A DNA stretch of 64,000 bases from Bacteroidetes Order II. bacterium (GTDB lineage Bacteria > Bacteroidota > Rhodothermia > Rhodothermales > UBA2364): assembly GCA_016788705.1 (NCBI GenBank), contig JAEUSQ010000065.1:99769-163768 (forward strand). The letters are read 5' to 3'. Position 1 is the first letter of the stretch, and every line of letters begins with the position of its first letter. Shown here one piece after another: positions 1 to 6,410 of the stretch. A program made the translations under genes and the position numbers. The notes beneath the pieces were generated by a model. The model saw only the letters and a list, made by a program, of their open reading frames with translations. It made no database searches and had not been told where the DNA came from.

Positions 1-53
1 GTGCGGTGGCAAAAAGCGGGAAGGCATGGTCGGTCTGTTGCATGTTATAGCCA
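1..53 (-). other. Possible attC-like half site at the window edge
   Basis: The first 43 bases are GC-rich, unlike the AT-rich genes that follow, and end in GTTATAGCCA at 44-53. Read on the minus strand, which is the direction of the neighbouring genes, the restriction-modification operon ends and is followed by TGGCTATAACATGCAACAG and more GC-rich sequence running off the window. An R''-like core motif after the last stop codon followed by a GC-rich arm is how an integron attC begins. The pairing second half would lie outside the window, so this is inference from the visible half only. Confidence 0.35.
44..53 (+). repeat. Left arm of inverted repeat bounding the R-M block
   Basis: GTTATAGCCA on the plus strand. 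The exact reverse complement lies at 2993-3002. The two copies sit at the points where base composition changes and enclose nothing but the three restriction-modification genes, so they mark the ends of a discrete inserted unit. Which enzyme made the insertion is not shown by the sequence. Confidence 0.6.
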
Positions 54-98
54 TTTTTATTTGTTTTTTTATTAATTCATTAAATTTTAAAGGCGTAA

Positions 99-806
99 TC
101 ATATAGATTTAATATAATTACATATTTTATTTATATAACTAACATAGTCATTGTGTATAACGCTATTGCTAAAACTACCATAATTACGTGTACTTTTTTC
201 AATACGCAAATTTTGATAATTTCTGTAAAAATCATAATATTCATCTTTTGTACTAATTGCAAAATTTATTTCAGGTAATTTTACAACGTATAATAACGTT
301 TTTGTAGGCGTATGTAAAAAATTATCAACATTATCCTCTGAGAGTATATTATATTTTTTTGAGTTATGTAATGAAAATTCTTCCCATTTATCCCATTGTC
401 CACTACTTTTATAATAAGGCATTTTTTCTGGTATAACAAATATTTGAAAATAGGGTATATTATTGCTACGAATGTTCGCTGTCTCTCCTAACATATTTTC
501 AAAATAATTATTAGAATTTTGAGAGTAATTTTGCATGACAAATTTAACCCCAATACCTGCAATTACTTTATTTTTTTGTAAAATAACGATATCTACATTT
601 TTGTTTATATATCTTCCTTGTATTGAACCTTCTTTACCATCACCTATGTTTAGTGATTTTACAATATAATCTGTACCTATAATATTTATAATGTCTTTTG
701 AAATAAAACTATGAAGTATTTTTAATTTTTCATTACTTCTTGAGCCTGTTTCAAGAAATGCTTTAAACGAATTTGTTAAAGCATTTAAAAAGTTGTTTTC
801 GTTCAT
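99..806 (-). CDS. Candidate restriction endonuclease subunit (PD-(D/E)XK-like, degenerate)
   Basis: This 235-residue soluble protein is the last gene of the three-gene restriction-modification operon and starts 4 bases after the preceding stop. No signal peptide or membrane segment is seen. Around residues 68-90 there is a nuclease-like core: VDIVILQKNKVIAGIGVKF gives an aspartate (D72), a strand, and G-V-K (G86, K88). In a PD-(D/E)XK nuclease the residue two before the lysine is normally D or E; here it is glycine. A conserved-looking NNYFENMLGE stretch follows and could supply an acidic residue. I read it as a type II restriction enzyme or partner of the upstream nuclease; the specificity cannot be told. 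Its base composition is strongly AT-rich, pointing to transfer. An inactive homologue or a non-nuclease accessory protein is the alternative. Confidence 0.6.
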   Translation of the reverse strand: MNENNFLNALTNSFKAFLETGSRSNEKLKILHSFISKDIINIIGTDYIVKSLNIGDGKEGSIQGRYINKNVDIVILQKNKVIAGIGVKFVMQNYSQNSNNYFENMLGETANIRSNNIPYFQIFVIPEKMPYYKSSGQWDKWEEFSLHNSKKYNILSEDNVDNFLHTPTKTLLYVVKLPEINFAISTKDEYYDFYRNYQNLRIEKSTRNYGSFSNSVIHNDYVSYINKICNYIKSI

Positions 807-810
807 TTTT

Positions 811-1467
811 TTATTTTTTATAAGGTGGTAAAATATTACGTTGTTTAAACCCTTTTATTTTTTTTATGTGTTCAGTTACAAATGGGGTTCTAATGTCTTT
901 AAAGTCTACTTCATATGTATCTCGTTGGAAAATAAAACTACCTCCATCATCTTTAATTCTTTTTGTGCCTGCCTTATATAATATACCAACCTTCCCCTGA
1001 TAGACTAACTCTTTTTCAATGTAACCAATAAAAGAGGCGATGTAATGATTAAACTCTTCATGTATACTTATACAAAAATAGCAATCTGTAATTACCATAT
1101 CTTTTTCCATTTGATATTTAGGCAAATTCAAAACATAATTCTCACGAAAATTATTGTTTTTTCTTCCCATTGATTTAATATCAAATGAAATTGCTTTATC
1201 TTTTACAGTTAATTTAAAATCCATACCATAATCTTGTCCATCTATTGCACCAAAGGCTCTTGTTGGTCTTGGAAGTTGATAAGCATCTGCAAAAACTATT
1301 TCACCCAATGAACCTGTAAACCTAAATTCACGTTGACGTTCTTTACCTTGTGGGTCATTTGCAAAAATATCGGTAACAGGGTGATTTAAAATAGAATAAT
1401 CAACAATACTATTTGCATAATCAACTTGCTCTTCACTAACATCAATTTGGAAATAATACTCATTCAT
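811..1467 (-). CDS. Candidate type II restriction endonuclease (PD-(D/E)XK fold)
   Basis: This 218-residue soluble protein sits 2 bases after the methyltransferase stop and 4 bases before the next start, so the three genes are almost certainly translated from one message. A PD-(D/E)XK arrangement is visible: a helix glutamate in GSLGEIVFAD (E56), aspartate in DYGMDFKL (D83), then FDIKSMG giving D96-x-K98. This is a more complete catalytic set than in the downstream gene, so it is the better candidate for the DNA-cutting subunit. I do not recognise a named restriction enzyme. The cognate partner would be the adenine methyltransferase upstream. Composition is AT-rich like its neighbours and unlike the rest of the window. 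Confidence 0.6.
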   Translation of the reverse strand: MNEYYFQIDVSEEQVDYANSIVDYSILNHPVTDIFANDPQGKERQREFRFTGSLGEIVFADAYQLPRPTRAFGAIDGQDYGMDFKLTVKDKAISFDIKSMGRKNNNFRENYVLNLPKYQMEKDMVITDCYFCISIHEEFNHYIASFIGYIEKELVYQGKVGILYKAGTKRIKDDGGSFIFQRDTYEVDFKDIRTPFVTEHIKKIKGFKQRNILPPYKK

Positions 1468-1469
1468 AA

Positions 1470-2975
1470 TTAAAACATTTTATTGTTATTTTCAAAATGT
1501 ACTTTGAAATTTTTGATTTGTTTACTTGTAATGGATTTATATCCTCCTGAAAAATCCTTTCCTGTAATTCGGATAAATTGATAAAATTCGTCAGAAGATA
1601 AAACGTTTTCGATTATTCTCCAATCTATAAAAGGTTGCTTTTTTGTTATAAATATGCCAGAATACATTAACACATCGGAACTTACTTTGTAATATTTAAT
1701 CGCCCCGTTTATTAGTGTGCTTAGCACTATTTTTTCTTTATGCATAGACTGCACACCTTGACTTCTACCGTATTCATACCAAATTGCATTTTTATCTAAG
1801 TCTCTCGACATTAGTTCTTCTTTGTTTGATAATAAGTATTTAAAACAAAAAGGATAATCTTTTATCATTTCATTTTCAGAAATAACAATATATCTATTCC
1901 CTACTTTTTTATATGGAAATATGATTTTAATATTATCATCTTTTTCGCCTTTATATCTTGAACCCTTTATGCAAGTTTTTAAAATACTTTTCTCAATTAA
2001 ATGTTCATTGAAATAAACTAAATCATTTTTATTTTCACAAGTTCGAATATTTCCAATATATATTTTATCTCTTAATGTAGCAAAACCATATTGGACATCA
2101 AATAATTCACTAATAAAAGTGTTTTTATCAGAATGTAATGTATTTAAAAAATTTTCACTTTCCTTATTTGTAAAAGACCAATCTCTCATATCTAATTCAT
2201 TAAAATTAATATTATTAATGGTCTTGATTTTATTATTTATTAGTTCTTTATAACAAAATTCATCTTTGTAAGTACCTAATTCAAGTATAGTTATTGCAGT
2301 ATATGTTGAAAAACCTTTAAATATTTTATTTGCTTTAAAATCTATTAATGTATGTATCCATTTTTTTATCTTTAAGAAATCACGAAACCTATTATATGAA
2401 CTGTTATGCAAATAACTATTAGGTGTTATATAACCTATTTTGCCATTTGAATTTATCATATAAAAAGCCATCTCGAAAAAGGTTAAATAAATATCTATTG
2501 TACCATCTGAATATTCAAAATTTTCTTTTATTAAATCTCTTGTTGTACTATCTAAATTATGTATTCTTATATATGGTGGGTTGCCAACTATATAGTCAAA
2601 TAAATTATGATATTTACTGTAAATAAATAATGTGTTTTCATTAAAGATATTCCATTTAATTTTTTCAATACCTAATAATTGATTAACTAAATTATTTAGA
2701 TTGTCTATACATTTTTTATATTCTATTTCGTCTAATTCAATACCATAGATATACTTTTCTAAACCTTGTACTATTTCTTCTTTATATAAATTATTTCTTT
2801 TCCCTTCATTTATATAACGCTTTACAATTTCTTTCAGGAATGCTCCGTCTCCGCAAGCAGGCTCTAAAATATATCTTGTCAAAATTTCAACCTCATAATA
2901 ATTTACTAAGTCTAATATTTCATTAACTACCCATTCTGGTGTAAATACTTGTCCTAATGTTTTATGTTTAGTCAT
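1470..2975 (-). CDS. Type II N6-adenine DNA methyltransferase (Eco57I-like)
   Basis: This enzyme methylates adenine in a DNA recognition site using S-adenosylmethionine and protects the host from the accompanying nucleases. It is 501 residues long. Motif X is seen as GQVFTP (about residues 8-13), motif I (SAM binding) as EPACGDGAFL (38-47) and the catalytic motif IV as NPPY (132-135). The order X-I-IV followed by a long C-terminal target-recognition region is that of the gamma class. It is the first gene of the restriction-modification operon, so protection is made before the nucleases are translated. The gene is very AT-rich and its start lies about 18 bases inside the right inverted-repeat arm. 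The recognition sequence cannot be deduced. Confidence 0.9.
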   Translation of the reverse strand: MTKHKTLGQVFTPEWVVNEILDLVNYYEVEILTRYILEPACGDGAFLKEIVKRYINEGKRNNLYKEEIVQGLEKYIYGIELDEIEYKKCIDNLNNLVNQLLGIEKIKWNIFNENTLFIYSKYHNLFDYIVGNPPYIRIHNLDSTTRDLIKENFEYSDGTIDIYLTFFEMAFYMINSNGKIGYITPNSYLHNSSYNRFRDFLKIKKWIHTLIDFKANKIFKGFSTYTAITILELGTYKDEFCYKELINNKIKTINNINFNELDMRDWSFTNKESENFLNTLHSDKNTFISELFDVQYGFATLRDKIYIGNIRTCENKNDLVYFNEHLIEKSILKTCIKGSRYKGEKDDNIKIIFPYKKVGNRYIVISENEMIKDYPFCFKYLLSNKEELMSRDLDKNAIWYEYGRSQGVQSMHKEKIVLSTLINGAIKYYKVSSDVLMYSGIFITKKQPFIDWRIIENVLSSDEFYQFIRITGKDFSGGYKSITSKQIKNFKVHFENNNKMF

Positions 2976-2992
2976 ATTTTTTCTTTTTTTAT

Positions 2993-3013
2993 TGGCTATA
3001 ACTTAGTTATATC
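2993..3013. repeat. Right inverted-repeat arm and palindrome at the integrase stop
   Basis: 2993-3002 reads TGGCTATAAC, the reverse complement of 44-53. It overlaps a palindrome TATAAC (2997-3002), TTA (3003-3005), GTTATA (3006-3011) whose three-base centre is the stop codon of the recombinase. On the gene-sense strand the recombinase ends ...TATAACTAAGTTATAGCC, so the 3' end of the recombinase gene is itself part of the site. Inverted recombinase-binding arms next to a cassette boundary are expected for an attI-like site. Binding by this enzyme is inferred. Confidence 0.5.
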
Positions 3014-4751
3014 TGCCCTTTTCGTGTTTTTTGTCGTACTTTTCGGTAAAAAGGGTGTCCAAAGGACTACGGATATTCTGTATGGTTCGCTGACTTACGT
3101 GGGTGTAACGCAAGGTCGTTTTGATGTCGCGATGCCCTAATAGTTCTTGGATCAGCCGCAGATCTGTACCCGACTCCAGTAAGTGGGTGGCATAACTGTG
3201 CCGTAGTGTATGAAAACTTACCGCTTTCCGAATCCCTGCCTGTTCTTTGGCGCGGCAAAAAATCGTCTGGAGGCTTCTTACTGCGTAAGGCTCTCCTGAA
3301 AACTGTCCTTCAAAAAGCCATTTTTCGGGTTTGTAGCTCAGAAAGTACTGCCGTAGCAACCCTAATAGGGATTTACTCAATGGAACCATTCGGTCTTTAC
3401 GACCTTTACTACAGACAATATGTATCAGCATTCGTTCTGAGTCTATATCGGATACGCGCAGGTTACACACTTCGCTCACCCGTAGGCCTGCACTATAGGC
3501 GATATAGACCATGCACTGGTGCTTGAGGTTGCTAATCTGCCCAAACAATCGGCGTAGTTCTCCTGCCGATAATACGGAAGGGAGTTTTTCTTCTTTGCGT
3601 GGACGTTTAAGGTCATACACCACCCGATGTTGCCCCAACACCTTCTCGTAGTAAAACTTAATGGCATTGATGTGTTGGTTCAAGGTGGATAACGCAATAT
3701 CACCCTTTGATAAATTGTTGCAGTAGCGCTGAACCTCACTTTTGGAAATGGTTTCCACGGTATTCACCCCAAAATGTTCGGCGAATATCCGAAAACAATG
3801 GGTATAACCTTTAATGGTGGCCCAACTGTACCGCATACCGATCATCAGGTCTGTATAAGCGTACAACAGGTTTTTCAAAGAGGCTTCCGTATCTTTCAGT
3901 AAGTGTTTTTGCCTGCTACGCCAATCCTGTCGTTTTAGGGGCTGGTTCAGTCTTTGTCCATTTAATACGAGGGTAATATTTAATACCTCAAGACGGCTTG
4001 CCAGTTCACGAACCAACACTTCGTCATTGGGTATCATCCAACAACCTGCATTTTTTGAAAATCGCCGGCCAGCAACTTGCTTTACCACCGCTAAGGTGTC
4101 TGCCTTCCAAGGAAATCGCAATTGCAACCATTGTCCGTCGGTTTTGCACTCGCACAAATCGGTGAGGGCATTTCCGTTTGGAATAGGCTGGGTTTCTTCA
4201 GCCAATAAAGAGCGGATGGCATCAGGAATACAATTCCCGAACCGCGCTTCCAGTTGCTCGGCATTTCTTTTGCAGGCTTTCATCACCCAGCAACGCTGTT
4301 CTTTGTGCCAAAACGACTGGGCTAATGTCTTCAAAAACGTTACATCATCGGCATTATAAGGCAATGCTACCGCCAATTTGCCGCCAATCCATGAAACCTG
4401 TACACGCCCTTCCATAAGTTGGAGCGTTATGTCAACCTTGTGCCTCGGCCTCCCTTGAGCAGCAGTTGAATGAGGATAGATGTCCGCTTTGTCGAACGAT
4501 ATGGGGGGCAGTCCGGTGCGGAAAGATGGTTTCAGGGATTCCGGCCATGCGATGGTATCGGCGAAACGATTTGTTAATACGCCCATGGCTTCCTCGGTAG
4601 CGGGCAGGTGCCAACACTTGCGGCTTCGGCTCCAGCGCACACCTGATAACGGACGTACCTGCGCCACCAACTGCGCTTCGTAAGGAAAGAGCAATGCGAT
4701 ACGTGCCTCTCCTTTATGTACGATTTGTTCCGTTTGTATTTGTGCTGTCAT
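3003..4751 (-). CDS. Tyrosine recombinase with three N-terminal HARP-like repeats
   Basis: A 582-residue site-specific recombinase, about twice the usual XerC/D length. The C-terminal half has the SAM-like core-binding domain (about 285-375) and catalytic domain (about 390-570) with the full catalytic set: R424 in AGLRVSE, K449 in SKGRKDR, H514 and R517 in HTLRHSYATH, H540 in LLGHRD and the nucleophile Y549 in RYTHVS. The C-terminal RSPLD resembles IntI and many Bacteroidota integrases, but the IntI-specific patch before HTLRH is absent. The N-terminal 265 residues hold three related units (about 13-60, 105-160 and 203-255) of the form FPY...L...V+.+.G.RW....+CW.+P, which match the HARP domain of SMARCAL1-type annealing helicases. 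The gene has host-like composition and ends exactly at the right boundary of the AT-rich restriction-modification block. Confidence 0.85.
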   Translation of the reverse strand: MTAQIQTEQIVHKGEARIALLFPYEAQLVAQVRPLSGVRWSRSRKCWHLPATEEAMGVLTNRFADTIAWPESLKPSFRTGLPPISFDKADIYPHSTAAQGRPRHKVDITLQLMEGRVQVSWIGGKLAVALPYNADDVTFLKTLAQSFWHKEQRCWVMKACKRNAEQLEARFGNCIPDAIRSLLAEETQPIPNGNALTDLCECKTDGQWLQLRFPWKADTLAVVKQVAGRRFSKNAGCWMIPNDEVLVRELASRLEVLNITLVLNGQRLNQPLKRQDWRSRQKHLLKDTEASLKNLLYAYTDLMIGMRYSWATIKGYTHCFRIFAEHFGVNTVETISKSEVQRYCNNLSKGDIALSTLNQHINAIKFYYEKVLGQHRVVYDLKRPRKEEKLPSVLSAGELRRLFGQISNLKHQCMVYIAYSAGLRVSEVCNLRVSDIDSERMLIHIVCSKGRKDRMVPLSKSLLGLLRQYFLSYKPEKWLFEGQFSGEPYAVRSLQTIFCRAKEQAGIRKAVSFHTLRHSYATHLLESGTDLRLIQELLGHRDIKTTLRYTHVSQRTIQNIRSPLDTLFTEKYDKKHEKGRYN

Positions 4752-5145
4752 GAGCCGTCGGAAGTCTAAGTAGATTTACCCATTGCAATATAAGGTTTTC
4801 TAAAGTGAGGGGCAACTTTTAAAGGACGCATTTTTTCAGAAAGTTATTCAAAAGTGCAACATAAGCGCTGGGTTGATAATAAGGGGAAAGAAATAAGTTA
4901 TTTGGCTGGGGTAATGGTTTGTGGAAGCTGTATTCGGTGCAGGTTTGTTTGTCGTCGGAGGATGAGGGGCTTGTCAATAAGGAACGAGTCCGTCTTATTG
5001 TCTGCTCTTCGACGTGTTACTTTTCATATCATATCCTAAAGCCGCGATTTTTTATTCCCAAAAATGGACTTTGTGCTACTTGTCGCAACCTTAATAAATA
5101 TCACATTTTAACCATAAAGCCTTCGTATAAAAAAGTATTTCGTTG
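4752..5145. other. Intergenic region upstream of the integrase
   Basis: 394 bases without a convincing gene. The right part lies after the stop of the permease gene and the left part should hold the promoter of the recombinase. Short open frames here (about 4854-5188) have no start context, no recognisable domain and atypical composition. No clear hairpin terminator, tRNA or repeat is seen. Confidence 0.6.
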
Positions 5146-6408
5146 TTATGTTTTCATGCCTGTTGTGGCGATTCCGGCTACGATGTAACGCTGGAAAATC
5201 AGGAACAGTATGGCTACAGGAAACATGGCCAAGACTGCTCCGGTCATAATCAGGTGACGGGTATCCACATAAGGCGATCGGAAGTATTCCAGCCCCAGCG
5301 TCACGGTACGATAATCGGGGTCGTCCAAATAGATCAGCGGCCCCATCACATCTTGCCAAGCGCCAACGAACGTAAACAGCCCCACCACAATCAAAACCGG
5401 AATGGAATTGGGTAGAATGACATAAAAAAACGTTCTAAAAGGGCCACAGCCGTCAATCGCCGCCGAGTCGTCTAATTCTTTGGGCAATGTGAGCATATAT
5501 TGGCGCAACAAAAACACATTAAAAGCCCCCGCCGTAAATTGCGGAACCACCAAAGGCAAGAAAGAATTGACCCATCCGATGGTTTTAAAAATCGCAAACA
5601 TGGGAATCATGGTCACCTGTGCGGGAATCATCATGGTGGCCAGTAGGACAACAAACCACCCCTCTCGGCCCCGAAAGTTCAAGCGGGCAAAGCCATAGGC
5701 CACCAAACTACTGGAAAGCACCTGCCCGATCATCGAGAGGATGCTGATGATAAAACTATTCCGCATAAACAGCAGAAATCCGGTGGATTGTTCTTGTCCG
5801 ATGGTGGCTTCGGGTCCTTTTAGGGTTTCCGGATAGTTTTCCCATCGTGCATGGAATTTCCGCTCCTCCTGATGGGCGCGGTTTTTGGCAATGTACACTT
5901 CGCTTGGCTTCTTATTTTCCGTAAAGAAAAGCAGTTCGTCGTATGAAGCGCCTTTAGCACGCACCATTTTGGCCAAAAGCGGTACAGCCTCTGGCTCGCC
6001 CTCTATGCGGTGCAGCGTCAGGTTATCAAAGGTGATGTTGGGCGGCCCAGCTACGGGCTGAACGACACTTTCTGGAAACCAAGAAAGGTATTGCCCGGGT
6101 TTTAGGCTGTCTAAACGTACATAATACGCACCGGGCGTAGGGTCTTGGGTGAGCAGGTCTCGGCTTTTGCGCAACCGAAACCACCACACGGAATCTGGCC
6201 CGGCCACCTCCCGAACAATCCGGCTGGTAGCGTTAAGCGTTACTGTGGTTTTATGATATTCGGAAGGATAATAAGAAGGTGGGCGCATGGAGATGCCTTC
6301 CACCGATTTTACCGAGGAAATCAGCACCCAATAAAACGGAAATAAAAATAGGCCCGAAATCCCAATAAGCGTTAGATAGAGCAGTGCGCGTTTAAATTTC
6401 TTTTCCAT
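5146..6408 (-). CDS. Carbohydrate ABC transporter permease (MalG-like) with large insertion
   Basis: An inner-membrane permease of the MalG/UgpE type that forms half of the translocation pore of a sugar importer. The start at 6408 (MEKKFKRALLYL) lies 2 bases after the upstream stop; a longer reading frame exists but would overlap that gene. TM1 is at about residues 8-32. TM2 begins only at about residue 210, so some 150 residues are inserted in the first periplasmic loop, where the family normally has a few dozen. The EAA loop that docks on the ATPase is seen as ELDDSAAIDGCGPFRTFF. The C-terminus ends TTGMKT, close to the GxxKG ending of the family. It is co-transcribed with the fused binding protein/permease. 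No ATPase gene is nearby, so a shared MsmX/UgpC-type subunit is expected elsewhere. The substrate is unknown. Confidence 0.88.
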   Translation of the reverse strand: MEKKFKRALLYLTLIGISGLFLFPFYWVLISSVKSVEGISMRPPSYYPSEYHKTTVTLNATSRIVREVAGPDSVWWFRLRKSRDLLTQDPTPGAYYVRLDSLKPGQYLSWFPESVVQPVAGPPNITFDNLTLHRIEGEPEAVPLLAKMVRAKGASYDELLFFTENKKPSEVYIAKNRAHQEERKFHARWENYPETLKGPEATIGQEQSTGFLLFMRNSFIISILSMIGQVLSSSLVAYGFARLNFRGREGWFVVLLATMMIPAQVTMIPMFAIFKTIGWVNSFLPLVVPQFTAGAFNVFLLRQYMLTLPKELDDSAAIDGCGPFRTFFYVILPNSIPVLIVVGLFTFVGAWQDVMGPLIYLDDPDYRTVTLGLEYFRSPYVDTRHLIMTGAVLAMFPVAILFLIFQRYIVAGIATTGMKT

Positions 6409-6410
6409 GT

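Noticed and set aside
3003..4751. Classical integron integrase (IntI)
   Set aside because: The catalytic domain runs from the R box to HTLRH without the extra IntI patch, the N-terminus has HARP-like repeats, and the core sites differ from GTTRRRY. I therefore call the arrangement integron-like only.
4854..5188. Short plus-strand open frames upstream of the integrase
   Set aside because: They overlap each other in different frames, have no ribosome-binding context and encode no recognisable protein.
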